Of a stretch of DNA of 64,000 nucleotides, positions 40,295 to 49,543 are shown in pieces. Each line of letters starts with the position of its first letter. Positions within the stretch are counted from its first letter, which is position 1. The DNA is from Streptomyces sp. MA5143a (GTDB lineage: Bacteria; Actinomycetota; Actinomycetes; Streptomycetales; Streptomycetaceae): the NCBI RefSeq assembly GCF_900290235.1, contig NZ_OLMK01000043.1, forward strand, positions 124,001 through 188,000. The letters run 5' to 3'. Under the pieces are notes generated by a model. It searched no databases. It saw only the letters and a list, made by a program, of their open reading frames with translations, and was not told the origin of the DNA. Both the position numbers and the translations under genes were made by a program.

Positions 40295-40858
40295 GTGGAC
40301 AACGACGTCTCCGCGGGAAGCAACACCACCACTCTCGGCCAACTCGCTCTCGGACTGACCCTGTTGGCGTTCGGTCTCGGACACACCCGGATGATCGACG
40401 GGCTGACCGAGGCCGACGCCGGCCCGCTCGCCGCCTATGTCGGCGGCGTCGCGCTCTTCGTCGCCGGTCTCCTCGCCTTCCGCGACCGCGACGGATTCAC
40501 GGGCACGGCCTACGCCGGGCTCGGCGCCCTCTGGTTCACCTGGTCCGTGGGCGACCTCGGGTCCACCGACGCGACGGGGCTGTTCCTGCTCCTGTTCGCC
40601 CTCGTCGCGCTGAGCCTGACGCTCGGGGCGTCCGGCGCCGCGACGCTCACGCGGGCGACGTACGGGCTGCTGTGCGCGGCGATGCTGCTGCTGGCCGTCG
40701 CGTCCTTCGGTGACAGCGGCGGGCTCGCGAAGGCGGGCGGATGGGTCGCCGCCGTGGGCGGCCTGGTCGCCTGGTACGCGGCCACCGCGGCGTTGGCCCA
40801 CTGGCCCACGACGCTTACCGGGCGGGCTGCCGGACGGGGTGTGACGGCCACGGGTTGA
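40295..40858 (+). CDS. GPR1/FUN34/YaaH (SatP-like) acetate transporter family protein
   Basis: A 187-aa membrane protein from GTG 40295 (AAGGGAG upstream). Six hydrophobic segments. The layout and phrases TTTLGQLALGLTLLAFGLG and GFTGTAYAGLGALWFTWS match the family that takes up acetate and succinate as hexamers. Residues differ from E. coli SatP in the usual NPxGL start. Convergent with glmS across a shared terminator. Substrate is inferred from the family. Confidence 0.75.
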   Translation: MDNDVSAGSNTTTLGQLALGLTLLAFGLGHTRMIDGLTEADAGPLAAYVGGVALFVAGLLAFRDRDGFTGTAYAGLGALWFTWSVGDLGSTDATGLFLLLFALVALSLTLGASGAATLTRATYGLLCAAMLLLAVASFGDSGGLAKAGGWVAAVGGLVAWYAATAALAHWPTTLTGRAAGRGVTATG

Positions 40859-40901
40859 CGGCAGCCGAGGTCGGGGAGTTGGGCGACCCCGGCGACATGA
40901 G

Positions 40902-40940
40902 CGGACCCCCACGGGTGAGGTGTCACCACGTGGGGGTCCG
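40902..40940. terminator. Bidirectional terminator between SatP-like gene and glmS
   Basis: CGGACCCCCACG / CGTGGGGGTCCG, a perfect 12-bp stem with a 15-nt loop. Confidence 0.85.
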
Positions 40941-41011
40941 TTCGGTCGGTGCGCGGGAGGTCAGGCGCGCCTCGCAGCGGGCGCCCGCCGGCAGCCGGTA
41001 CGGCGTCCCGA

Positions 41012-42829
41012 CTACTCCACCGTCACCGACTTCGCCAGGTTGCGGGGCTTGTCGATGTCCCGGCCGAGGGCCAGCGCCGTGTGGTAGGCGAGGAGTTGGA
41101 GGGGGATGCCCATGAGGATCGGGTCGAGTTCGTCCTCGTTCTTGGGGACGAGGATCGTCTGGTCGGCCTTCTCCTGCTCCTGGTGGGCGACGGCGAGGAT
41201 CTTGCCGCTGCGGGCCTTGATCTCCTCCAGGGCGGCGCGGTTCTTCTCCAGCAGGTCGTCGTCGGGGACGATCGCGACCGTGGGGAGGGCCGGCTCGATC
41301 AGGGCCAGCGGGCCGTGCTTCAGCTCGGAGGCGGGGTAGGCCTCGGCGTGGATGTAGGAGACCTCCTTGAGCTTGAGGGAGGCCTCACGGGCGACCGGGT
41401 AGCCGCGGACCCGGCCGATGAAGAGCATCGAGCGGGCCTCGGCGTACTCCAGGGCCAGCTTCTTGATCTCCTCCTCCTGCTCCAGCATCTCGGAGATCTG
41501 GCCGGGCAGCTTGCGCAGGCCCTCGATGATCCGCTTGCCGTCGCGGACCGAGAGGTCACGGGTGCGGCCCAGGTGCAGGGCGAGGAGCGCGAAGGCCACC
41601 GTCGTGTTGGTGAAGCACTTCGTGGAGACCACACAGACCTCGGGGCCCGCGTGGACGTAGATGCCACCGTCGGCCTCGCGGGCGATCGCCGAGCCGACGA
41701 CGTTCACCACGCCGAGGACGCGGGCGCCCTTGCGCTTCAGCTCCTGCACGGCCGCCAGCACGTCGTAGGTCTCACCGGACTGGGAGACGGCGACGTAGAG
41801 GGTGTCGGGGTCCACGACCGCGTTGCGGTAGCGGAACTCGGAGGCCGGCTCGGCGTCGGCGGGGATACGGGCCAGTTCCTCGATCATCTGGGCGCCGATC
41901 ATGCCCGCGTGGTACGAGGTGCCGCAGCCGAGGATCTTCACCCGGCGGATCTGGCGCGCCTCGCGGGCGTCCAGGTTCAGTCCGCCGAGGTGCACGGTGG
42001 AGAACCGGTCGTCGATGCGGCCGCGCAGCACACGGTCCACGGCGTCGGCCTGCTCGTGGATCTCCTTGTGCATGTACGTGTCGTGGCCGCCCATGTCGTA
42101 CGAGGCCGCCTCCCACTCCACGGTGGTGGGCTCCGCGGTGGTGCGGGTGCCCTCCGTGGTGTAGGTGCGGAAGTCGTCGGCCTTGAGGGTGGCCATCTCG
42201 CCGTCGTCGAGGGTCACTATCTGCCGGGTGTGGGCGACCAGCGCGGCGATGTCCGAGGCGACGAACATCTCCTTCTCACCGATACCGAGGACGACCGGGG
42301 AGCCGTTGCGGGCGACGACGATACGGTCGTTGAAGTCGGCGTGCATCACGGCGATGCCGTAGGTGCCCTCGACGATGCGGACCGCCTGGCGGACCTTCTC
42401 CTCCAGGGTGGTGGCCTGGGAGCGGGCGATGAGGTGGGTGAGCACCTCGGTGTCGGTCTCGGAGAGGAACTCGACGCCGTCCGCCTCCAGCTTGCGACGC
42501 AGGTCCGAGGCGTTGTCGATGATGCCGTTGTGGACGACGGCGACCTTGTTGTCGGCCGACATGTGCGGGTGGGCGTTCACATCGGAGGGGGCGCCGTGGG
42601 TGGCCCAGCGGGTGTGGGCGATGCCGGTGGTGCCCTTGAAGCGCGCGGGGACCTTGGCCTCCAGGTCGCGGACCCGGCCCTTGGCCTTGACCATCTTCAG
42701 GCCGGCCGCCTTGGGCGAGGTGACCACGATGCCCGCCGAGTCGTAGCCCCGGTACTCCAGGCGCTGGAGGCCCTCCAGGAGCAGCGGCGCGACATCACGC
42801 TTGCCGATGTAGCCGACAATTCCGCACAT
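41012..42829 (-). CDS. glmS: Glutamine-fructose-6-phosphate aminotransferase GlmS
   Basis: A 605-aa protein, the usual length. The N-terminal glutaminase begins MCGIVGYIGKRD, so Cys1 is the nucleophile after Met removal; LRRLEYRGYDSAG-type and THPVTRWATHGAPSDVNAHPH-type blocks complete the domain. Two SIS isomerase domains follow (ILGCGTSYHAGMIGAQM, SQSGETYDVLAAV, GRVRGYPVAREASLKLKEVSY). It makes glucosamine-6-phosphate for peptidoglycan. In S. coelicolor there are paralogues; this one lies between adpA and the des cluster. The 85-aa protein gene is upstream on the same strand, 52 bp away. Confidence 0.96.
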   Translation of the reverse strand: MCGIVGYIGKRDVAPLLLEGLQRLEYRGYDSAGIVVTSPKAAGLKMVKAKGRVRDLEAKVPARFKGTTGIAHTRWATHGAPSDVNAHPHMSADNKVAVVHNGIIDNASDLRRKLEADGVEFLSETDTEVLTHLIARSQATTLEEKVRQAVRIVEGTYGIAVMHADFNDRIVVARNGSPVVLGIGEKEMFVASDIAALVAHTRQIVTLDDGEMATLKADDFRTYTTEGTRTTAEPTTVEWEAASYDMGGHDTYMHKEIHEQADAVDRVLRGRIDDRFSTVHLGGLNLDAREARQIRRVKILGCGTSYHAGMIGAQMIEELARIPADAEPASEFRYRNAVVDPDTLYVAVSQSGETYDVLAAVQELKRKGARVLGVVNVVGSAIAREADGGIYVHAGPEVCVVSTKCFTNTTVAFALLALHLGRTRDLSVRDGKRIIEGLRKLPGQISEMLEQEEEIKKLALEYAEARSMLFIGRVRGYPVAREASLKLKEVSYIHAEAYPASELKHGPLALIEPALPTVAIVPDDDLLEKNRAALEEIKARSGKILAVAHQEQEKADQTILVPKNEDELDPILMGIPLQLLAYHTALALGRDIDKPRNLAKSVTVE

Positions 42830-42881
42830 ATATGGGTATCCCGTTTCTCGGTCGGTGTGGACCGGGTCCGTGGCCTTCCCG

Positions 42882-43139
42882 TCAGCCGTAGACGATGCGG
42901 CGCAGCTGCCTGAGCGTGAGCTCCGGCGGCGCGACCGCCCGGTATCTCAGGTCCGCCTCGATCCGTTCGAAGATCGCCGCGTTCACCAGGCCCTGGGCCT
43001 GGAGCTCGCGGTGGCGGCGACGGACGTAGTCCTCCGTCGTCTCGTCGAAGTAGGCGAGCACGTCCTGGATCACCCGCAGCGCCTCGCCCCGGCTCAGGGG
43101 CGTGGACCGCGTCAGATGATCGACAAGTTCGTCGTGCAC
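42882..43139 (-). CDS. Small conserved hypothetical protein upstream of glmS
   Basis: An 85-aa protein from GTG 43139 (AGGA 8 nt upstream; an in-frame TTG at 43175 is the alternative, giving 97 aa). Sequence is helical and charged: HDELVDHLTRSTPLSRGEALRVIQD, YFDETTEDYVRRRHRELQAQG. It ends LRQLRRIVYG. I do not recognise a domain; it is conserved in position next to glmS as far as I recall. Confidence 0.7.
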   Translation of the reverse strand: MHDELVDHLTRSTPLSRGEALRVIQDVLAYFDETTEDYVRRRHRELQAQGLVNAAIFERIEADLRYRAVAPPELTLRQLRRIVYG

Positions 43140-43310
43140 CCGGTAGATCCTGGAGTACGGGCGTGCGTTTCGCAAGAATCCTGCCCGATTTCGGGCAGGC
43201 CACTGCGGGGGAATCTTGGGGGAACGTTGAACGTGTGATGGGCGCCTGTTCGGAGTCCGTCCATCCGATGGCCCGCATCCCGTCGCCTGAGGCGACGACT
43301 TTCGGACGCC

Positions 43311-44900
43311 ATGGACATTCCTCGCATGGGCGTTCCCGAGTCGCTGGCCGAGCGCATGAGCATGGCCGAGCAGCACGAGTACCTGCGCGCCCGTTTCTCC
43401 CGGCGCACGATGATCAGAGGCGGCGCGGTCACGATCGGCGCCGTCACGGGCGGCGTGTTCGTGCCGGGCACCGCGGCCCGGGCCGCCACCCGGAGCGCCG
43501 TCCCCACCCAGGGCGCGCCGCGCGCCGAGCACGTCGACGGCTCCCTCGTCGCCCCCTTCGGCCGCCACCTCGCCTTCGGCAACGACCCGCGCACCGAGGT
43601 CAGCGTCTCCTGGCAGGTCCCGGTCGCCGTCAAGAAGCCCTTCATCCGGATCGGCGCCCACCCCCAGGACCTCTCCCGTCGGATCGACGCCGAGGTCCGC
43701 ACCCTGTTCACTCCGGCCGGCGTGGGCGCGAGCGGCAACCACACCCAGTACTACGTGCACGCGAAGCTCACCCACCTCAAGCCCGGCCGCACCTACTACT
43801 ACGGCGTCGGCCACGCGGGCTTCGACCCGGCCGAGCCGCACCTCCTCGGCACCCTCGGCACCTTCACCACCGCCCCCGCCCACAAGACGCCCTTCACCTT
43901 CACGGCCTTCGGCGACGAGGGCGTCGGCTACCACGGCCTCGCCAACAACAGCCTCCTCCTCGGCCAGAACCCCGCCTTCCACCTGCACGCCGGTGACATC
44001 GCCTACGCCGACCCGGCCGGCCAGGGCAGGACCGCCGACACGGGCTTCGACTCGCGGGTGTGGGACCAGTTCCTCGCCCAGACCGAGTCCGTCGCCAAGT
44101 CCGTCCCGTGGATGCCCGCGTACGGCAACCACGACATGGATGCGTGGTACGCGCCGAGCGGCTACGGCGGCGAGGAGGCCCGCTGGAGCCTCCCCGACAA
44201 CGGCCCCGACAAGAAGAACCTGCCGGGCGTCTACTCCTTCGTCTACGGCAACACCGCCGTGATCTCGCTCGACGCCAACGACGTCTCCTTCGAGATCCCC
44301 GCCAACCTCGGCGTCTCCGGCGGCACCCAGACCAAGTGGCTGGAAGCCCAACTGAAGAAGTACCGGGCCGCCGAGGACATCGACTTCATCGTGGTCTTCT
44401 TCCACCACTGCGCCTACTGCACCTCCACCGCCCACGCCTCCGAGGGCGGCGTACGCCAGGAGTGGGTGCCGCTGTTCGAGAAGTACACGGTCGACCTGGT
44501 CATCAACGGCCACAACCACCAGTACGAGCGCACCGACGTGATCAAGGCGGGCAAGGTCACCAGGAAGCTGCCGATCGGCGGCACGGCCTACCCGGAGAGC
44601 GACGGCGTGGTCTATGTCACGGCGGGCGCGGCCGGCCGCAGCCTCTACGCGTTCAGCGCCCCGCAGTCCTACGAGGGCCACGAGAACGAGGTCGAGTCGG
44701 TGGCGTCCTTCGTCAACACCAAGGACGGCAAGCAGAACGAGACCGTCGCCTGGTCGCGGGTGCGCTACCTCGACTACTCCTTCCTCCGGGTGGACGTGAA
44801 GCCCGCGCCGAAGGGGCGGCACACCACGCTGACCGTGCGCGGCATCGCCGCGACCGGCGAGCAGGTCGACCACTTCACCGTCGCGCGCAGGGCCAAGTAG
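43311..44900 (+). CDS. Secreted purple acid phosphatase-like metallophosphoesterase (Tat substrate)
   Basis: A 529-aa protein (ATG 43311; in-frame ATG at 43326 is possible). It has a twin-arginine leader (SRRTMIRGGAV) and a signal cleavage region near ARAATRS, so it is exported folded. A fibronectin-like PAP N-terminal domain (about 80-195) is followed by the metallophosphatase core: FGDEGVGY, AGDIAYAD, AYGNHDMDA, VVFFHHCAYC and NGHNHQYER, which hold the two metal ions. This fits actinobacterial purple acid phosphatases that release phosphate outside the cell. No Pho box was found upstream by eye. Confidence 0.9.
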   Translation: MDIPRMGVPESLAERMSMAEQHEYLRARFSRRTMIRGGAVTIGAVTGGVFVPGTAARAATRSAVPTQGAPRAEHVDGSLVAPFGRHLAFGNDPRTEVSVSWQVPVAVKKPFIRIGAHPQDLSRRIDAEVRTLFTPAGVGASGNHTQYYVHAKLTHLKPGRTYYYGVGHAGFDPAEPHLLGTLGTFTTAPAHKTPFTFTAFGDEGVGYHGLANNSLLLGQNPAFHLHAGDIAYADPAGQGRTADTGFDSRVWDQFLAQTESVAKSVPWMPAYGNHDMDAWYAPSGYGGEEARWSLPDNGPDKKNLPGVYSFVYGNTAVISLDANDVSFEIPANLGVSGGTQTKWLEAQLKKYRAAEDIDFIVVFFHHCAYCTSTAHASEGGVRQEWVPLFEKYTVDLVINGHNHQYERTDVIKAGKVTRKLPIGGTAYPESDGVVYVTAGAAGRSLYAFSAPQSYEGHENEVESVASFVNTKDGKQNETVAWSRVRYLDYSFLRVDVKPAPKGRHTTLTVRGIAATGEQVDHFTVARRAK

Positions 44901-44911
44901 CGCCCCAAGGG

Positions 44912-44930
44912 CGCCGGGCGGTCCCCGGCG
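44912..44930. terminator. Hairpin between phosphatase and DUF4429 genes
   Basis: CGCCGGG / CCCGGCG, 7-bp stem with a 5-nt loop between convergent stops. Confidence 0.5.
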
Positions 44931-44953
44931 GCCCCCTGCGGTCCTCGGGCGTG

Positions 44954-45817
44954 TCACATGCGCTTGAGGACCGCCTGCTTGGCCAGCGTGAACTCCTCGT
45001 CCGTGAGGACACCCGACCTGTGCAGCTCGCCCAGTTCGCGCAGGCGGCGCAGCAGCGCGTCGTGGTCGTCCCCGCCGCCGGCGGGCGCGAGCTGCTTCGG
45101 CGCGGTGTCGCCGGCGCTCGACGGATGCGGCAGCCGGGCCTGTACGGCCGCCGCGACCAGCGCCATCAGCGGGTCCTTCTTGAAGCCCCACAGCTCCACG
45201 GAGTTGGGGTCGTACTTGGCCGGCGCCTTGGTCGGCGCGTTCCGCACGGTGAAGCGCAGGGCGCCGTTCTCCAGGCCCACCGAGGGCTGCCACTCCACGG
45301 CCGCGATGTCGGCCAGCGCCAGTGTCCGGGGCCCGGCCGCCGCCTTCGCGTCCTCCGTCTTCCAGTTCCACTCCAGGCGTACGTGCTCCCCGTCGAAGCT
45401 CGCCGTGCCGTCCCCGGCGGAGACGGAGAGCGGGACGACCGGGCCCGGCAGCAGATACGCGCCCACCGCGTCGGCGGGCACCTGGTCCAGCAGCAGCGCG
45501 TTGCGTATCTCGTCCACGACGTACTCGGCGACCCCGTACCGGTCGGCGTCGACGCTCAGCTGGTACGGGTCGTTGCCGTCGGTGAGCCGGCCGCCCGTCA
45601 CGTGCAGCAGGGGGTCGGCGCCGTCGCGCAGCCGCAGGCGCAACCGTCCCGACCTCCTGCCCTGCTCGAACGAGATCCCCGCCAACGCGCCCAGGGGGAC
45701 GGAGAGTTCACCGAGTGTCTTGCGGAGCAGGCTCACGCTCTTGTCGCGGCCCGGAGTGAGCCGCAGGGTGTCACCGTCGAAGGTCCACGACCCGTCCCGC
45801 TGGAGGATTTCCGCCAT
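44954..45817 (-). CDS. DUF4429 protein with C-terminal SHOCT domain
   Basis: A 287-aa protein from ATG 45817. Two DUF4429 (PH-like) modules: residues about 1-100 (WTFDGDTLRLTPGRDKSV, GALAGISFEQGRRSGRLRLRLRDG) and about 125-220 (GTASFDGEHVRLEWNWKTEDAKAA, DIAAVEWQPSVGLENGALRFTV). A Pro/Gly linker leads to a C-terminal SHOCT motif (LLRRLRELGELHRSGVLTDEEFTLAKQ). SHOCT is a short oligomerisation domain. The function is unknown. Convergent with the phosphatase and divergent from the GH20 gene, whose DasR-type site lies in their shared region. Confidence 0.88.
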   Translation of the reverse strand: MAEILQRDGSWTFDGDTLRLTPGRDKSVSLLRKTLGELSVPLGALAGISFEQGRRSGRLRLRLRDGADPLLHVTGGRLTDGNDPYQLSVDADRYGVAEYVVDEIRNALLLDQVPADAVGAYLLPGPVVPLSVSAGDGTASFDGEHVRLEWNWKTEDAKAAAGPRTLALADIAAVEWQPSVGLENGALRFTVRNAPTKAPAKYDPNSVELWGFKKDPLMALVAAAVQARLPHPSSAGDTAPKQLAPAGGGDDHDALLRRLRELGELHRSGVLTDEEFTLAKQAVLKRM

Positions 45818-45847
45818 GAGGGGATTCTTTCACCGGCCGAGCGCCGG

Positions 45848-45863
45848 GATGGTCTAGACCTGG
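45848..45863. promoter_or_regulatory. DasR-responsive element (dre) upstream of GH20
   Basis: GATGGTCTAGACCTGG matches the core TGGTCTAGACC(A/T) of the DasR consensus. It lies 56 bp before the GH20 start and 31 bp before the divergent DUF4429 start. Confidence 0.88.
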
Positions 45864-45918
45864 CGGTGCTTTGCGGGGATGGTGGTGTCGTCCGTTCGGT
45901 TGTGGGAGGGAGCACGTC

Positions 45919-47544
45919 GTGAGTCCGCGCCACAGATCGACTCGCCTTCTCGGTGCGCTGCTGCTCGTGGTGACCGGGATCTTCGCCGTGGGAGCCGCGC
46001 CCGTGTCCGAGAACGCCGAAGCCACCACGGTCCCCCTCGGGCAGGTGATCCCGGCCCCCGCCCGGGTCGAGGCCGGGGGAACGCCGTACCGGCTGACGAG
46101 CGGCGCGCGCCTCGTCGTGGACGGCGGCCCCGGGGCGCGCCGGGTGGGGGAGTACCTGGCGGGCCTCCTGCGGCCGTCGACCGGCTACCGGCTGCCCGTG
46201 ACGGACCGGGCGAGGGACGAAGGGGGCGATGTCCGGCTGCGGTTGGCCGCGCACGAGCCGGCGCTCGGGCAGGAGGGGTACCGGCTGCGCAGCGCCCGCT
46301 CCGGCGTCACGATCACCGCCCGCACGGCCGCCGGACTCTTCCACGGGGTGCAGACCCTGCGCCAACTGCTGCCCCCGGCGGTCGAGAAGGACTCCGTGCG
46401 GCCGGGACCCTGGACGGTCGCCGGCGGCACCGTCGAGGACGTGCCGCGCTACGGCTGGCGCGGGGCCATGCTCGACGTGTCCCGGCACTTCTTCACCGTC
46501 GACCAGGTCAGGCGGTTCGTCGACCAGTTGGCGCTCTACAAGTTCAACAAGCTGCATCTGCACCTCTCCGACGACCAGGGCTGGCGCATCGCCGTCGACT
46601 CCCGGCCGCGGCTCGCCGCCCACGGCGGCTCCACCCAGGTCGGCGGCGGCCCCGGCGGCTTCTACACCAAGGCCGACTACCGGGAGATCGTCCGGTACGC
46701 GGCCTCCCGCCATCTGGAGGTCGTCCCCGAGATCGACATGCCCGGCCACACCAACGCGGCCCTCGCCTCCTACGCCGAGCTGAACTGCGACGGCGTCGCG
46801 CCCCCGCTCTACACCGGCACCGACGTCGGCTTCAGCTCGCTGTGCGTCGACAAGGACGTCACGTACGACTTCGTGGACGACGTCGTGCGGGAGCTGGCCG
46901 CGCTCACCCCCGGCCGGTACCTCCACATCGGCGGGGACGAGGCGCACTCCACCAGTCACGCGGACTACGTGACGTTCATGGACCGGGTGCAGCCGGTCGT
47001 CGCCCGGTACGGCAAGACGGTCATCGGCTGGCACCAGCTCACCGGCGCGACCCCGGCGCGGGGCGCCCTCGCCCAGTACTGGGGCCTCGACGGCACGAAG
47101 CCGGAGGAGAAGGAGCGGGTCGCGGCCGCCGCGCGGGGCGGCACGGGGATCGTCCTCTCGCCGGCCGACCGGATCTACCTCGACATGAAGTACGACAAGG
47201 ACACGCGGCTGGGGCTCGACTGGGCGGGGTACGTGGAGGTGCGGCGGTCCTACGACTGGGATCCGGGCGCCTATCTGGCGGGGGCGGGGGTGCCTAAGTC
47301 CGCGGTGCGGGGGGTCGAGGCGCCGCTGTGGACGGAGACGATCGTGACGCCGGCCGACATGGATCACATGGTGTTCCCCCGGTTGCCGGGGGTCGCCGAG
47401 CTGGGCTGGTCGCCGGCGTCCACGCACGACTGGGGCGACTACCGGGTGCGGCTGGCCGCGCAGGGGCCGCGGTGGGAGGCGCTCGGGATCGGGTACCACC
47501 GGTCGCCGCAGGTCCCGTGGGGTGGTGGGCCGGGCGCGCGGTAG
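45919..47544 (+). CDS. GH20 beta-N-acetylhexosaminidase (secreted)
   Basis: A 541-aa protein; GTG 45919 has GGGAGGGAG 6 nt upstream. N-terminal Sec signal (RLLGALLLVVTGIFAVGAA). Small GH20b domain (about 38-165) and TIM barrel. The substrate-assisted catalytic pair Asp340-Glu341 is in HIGGDEAHST; earlier HLHLSDDQGWRI and PEIDMPGHTNAAL are typical. It releases GlcNAc from chito-oligosaccharides. The DasR-type site indicates GlcNAc control. Lies at the end of desD, as the hexosaminidase gene next to des in S. coelicolor. Confidence 0.94.
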   Translation: MSPRHRSTRLLGALLLVVTGIFAVGAAPVSENAEATTVPLGQVIPAPARVEAGGTPYRLTSGARLVVDGGPGARRVGEYLAGLLRPSTGYRLPVTDRARDEGGDVRLRLAAHEPALGQEGYRLRSARSGVTITARTAAGLFHGVQTLRQLLPPAVEKDSVRPGPWTVAGGTVEDVPRYGWRGAMLDVSRHFFTVDQVRRFVDQLALYKFNKLHLHLSDDQGWRIAVDSRPRLAAHGGSTQVGGGPGGFYTKADYREIVRYAASRHLEVVPEIDMPGHTNAALASYAELNCDGVAPPLYTGTDVGFSSLCVDKDVTYDFVDDVVRELAALTPGRYLHIGGDEAHSTSHADYVTFMDRVQPVVARYGKTVIGWHQLTGATPARGALAQYWGLDGTKPEEKERVAAAARGGTGIVLSPADRIYLDMKYDKDTRLGLDWAGYVEVRRSYDWDPGAYLAGAGVPKSAVRGVEAPLWTETIVTPADMDHMVFPRLPGVAELGWSPASTHDWGDYRVRLAAQGPRWEALGIGYHRSPQVPWGGGPGAR

Positions 47545-47593
47545 AGCTCGGGGGTTCGGGTCTCGTCGGCGGGTGCGGGTGGTGTGTGGTTGC

Positions 47594-47666
47594 TCGCGCA
47601 GTTCCCCGCGCCCCTGAAAGACCCGGGTGCCACCCATGCCGTGAAGGGGCGCGGGGAACTGCGCGA
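47594..47666. repeat. Common Streptomyces intergenic inverted repeat, copy A
   Basis: TCGCGCAGTTCCCCGCGCCC and its complement form a 22-bp perfect stem (47594-47615 / 47645-47666) around a 29-nt loop. Same family as 53944-54045. Likely also acts as terminator for the GH20 gene. Confidence 0.85.
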
Positions 47667-47709
47667 TCAGCCCCCACCCAGCCGCACCCGCATGCTCGAC
47701 ACAACGCGA

Positions 47710-47744
47710 CGGGCACCTCGGAGGACCGTACTCCGAGGTGCCCG
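47710..47744. terminator. Terminator at the desD end
   Basis: CGGGCACCTCGGA / TCCGAGGTGCCCG, a perfect 13-bp stem with a 9-nt loop, 26 bp beyond the desD stop; convergent with GH20. Confidence 0.85.
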
Positions 47745-47770
47745 TCTGTTCACGGGGGCCTTGCCGGAGG

Positions 47771-49543
47771 CTAAAGGCCGGCTATCGGGTTCTTCAGGTC
47801 GCCGACCAGTTGGAGCGCGCCCGCCGGGTCCGACAGGTCGACCATCTGGCGGTTGTCGCGCAGTTGCAGCCGGTTGAGGCAGGACAGCGCGAACTCGGGG
47901 GCGAACATGTCGTACTGGGCGAACCTGTCGGCGAGTTCCGGCAGCGCCCGCTGATGGTCGCGGACCGTCTCGGCGACCGTGCGCCAGAAGTCCTCCTCCT
48001 CCAGCACGCCCTCCTCGGCCAGCTGGGCGGCGAGGAAGCGGAAGAAGCAGTCGAAGACGTCCGTGAAGATCGACAGGAGTTTCTTGTCGTCGGGGACGTC
48101 CACGCGCACCCGCTCGACCGCCGGCGGGAGGACCGCCTGCGGGTCCATGACCGCGATCTCCTCGGCGATGTCCTTGTAGATGGCCCGCTCGACCACACCG
48201 TCCCTCAGGACCAGGATGACGTTCTCGCCGTGCGGCATGAACACCAGGTCGTAGGCGTAGAAGCTGTGCAGCAGCGGGGTGAGGTACGCCTCCAGGTAGC
48301 GGCGCAGCCACTCCGTCGGGGTCAGGCCCGAGCGGGTGATCAGGGCCGCCGCGAAGCCGTGGCCCTCGTGGTCGACGTGGAGCAGGGAGGCCATCGTCGC
48401 CAGTGACTCGCCCTCCTGGAGCCCGGACACGGGGCTCTCCCGCCACAGCGCGGCCAGCATCTTGCGGTACGGGGAGTACCGGTCGGTGGCGGCCTCGTAC
48501 TCCAGGTGGCGGTAGCCGACGGCGGCCCGTTCGCGGATGATCGACAGGCCCGTCGACTTCAGCACCGGGTCGTTCTCGATCAGCCCGGCCAGCCAGTCGT
48601 TGATCGCCGGGGTCGCCTCCATGTACGCCGCGGACAGGCCGCGCATGAAGCCCATGTTGAGGACGGACAGGGCCGTCTTGACGTAGTGCTTCTGAGGGCT
48701 GGAGCTGTTGAAGAAGGTCCGGATGGACTGCTGGGCCAGATACTCGTCGTCGCCCTCGCCGAGCAGCACCAGATGCCGCTGGGCGACCTCGGCGGCGAAG
48801 GTGACGGAGAGCTTGTTCCACCACTGCCAGGGGTGGACCGGGATGAACAGGTAGTCGGCCGGGTCGAGTTCCAGGTCGGTGAGGACGGAGGTGAAGCGGG
48901 CGACGGTCTCCGCGCCCAGCTCGTCCCGCAGGAACGCCTCGTACTCGATGCCGACGCCCGCCGTGAACGCCGCCCGGGAGCGGTGCGCGGCCAGCCAGAC
49001 CAGGCGGACCGGACTCGCCGTCTCCGGGGCGTAGGCCAGGTACTCGTGGACGCCGAAGCCGAGGCGGCCGTTGTTGGCGACGAAGCAGGGGTGGCCCTCG
49101 GTCATCCCCGTCTCGATGGCCTGGAAACCGGCGTCCACCAGCTCGGCGACCGGGATCTGCGGTTTGGTCAGCTTGTAGCAGGTGCCGGAGAGGGTGGAGG
49201 AGATCTCCTCCAGGTAGACCGGGAGGATCTCGTCGCTCAGCCCCAGGGACCCCTTCAGTTCGATGAAGAAGTCCAGGGCGGCGAGGGGGAGGTCGACGCC
49301 GTCCCGGTGACGGGTGATCGAGTCGGCGTCGACCTGCCAGTGGTCGAGGGCGTAGCGCCGCGCGGTGAACCCGTAGCGGGTCCGGCCGTCGTCGCCGCGG
49401 ACCTCGAAGCGGCCGTCGGCGGTGGCCTCCGGCGTGATGAGCCGCTCGTGGGCGAACTCGGCGAGGGCTTTGCGGATGAGCAGGCGGTTGGCCCGTGCCC
49501 AGCGGTGGGGGGACAGATGCGCCACGGCATCGGACAGGGTCAT
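47771..49543 (-). CDS. desD: DesD, NIS siderophore synthetase (desferrioxamine)
   Basis: A 590-aa protein, ATG 49543 overlapping the desC stop. IucA/IucC family: GHPCFVANNGRLGFGVHEYL, FIPVHPWQWWNK, and the ATP-binding region SSSPQKHYVKTALSVLNMGF; the C-terminal FhuF-like part has LHSFYAYDLVFMPHGENVIL. Using ATP, it activates the succinyl group of N-hydroxy-N-succinylcadaverine and forms amide bonds, giving trimeric desferrioxamines (e.g. E, B, depending on acyl groups). Last gene of desABCD, all overlapping, so one transcript from the iron box at 52914. Confidence 0.97.
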   Translation of the reverse strand: MTLSDAVAHLSPHRWARANRLLIRKALAEFAHERLITPEATADGRFEVRGDDGRTRYGFTARRYALDHWQVDADSITRHRDGVDLPLAALDFFIELKGSLGLSDEILPVYLEEISSTLSGTCYKLTKPQIPVAELVDAGFQAIETGMTEGHPCFVANNGRLGFGVHEYLAYAPETASPVRLVWLAAHRSRAAFTAGVGIEYEAFLRDELGAETVARFTSVLTDLELDPADYLFIPVHPWQWWNKLSVTFAAEVAQRHLVLLGEGDDEYLAQQSIRTFFNSSSPQKHYVKTALSVLNMGFMRGLSAAYMEATPAINDWLAGLIENDPVLKSTGLSIIRERAAVGYRHLEYEAATDRYSPYRKMLAALWRESPVSGLQEGESLATMASLLHVDHEGHGFAAALITRSGLTPTEWLRRYLEAYLTPLLHSFYAYDLVFMPHGENVILVLRDGVVERAIYKDIAEEIAVMDPQAVLPPAVERVRVDVPDDKKLLSIFTDVFDCFFRFLAAQLAEEGVLEEEDFWRTVAETVRDHQRALPELADRFAQYDMFAPEFALSCLNRLQLRDNRQMVDLSDPAGALQLVGDLKNPIAGL

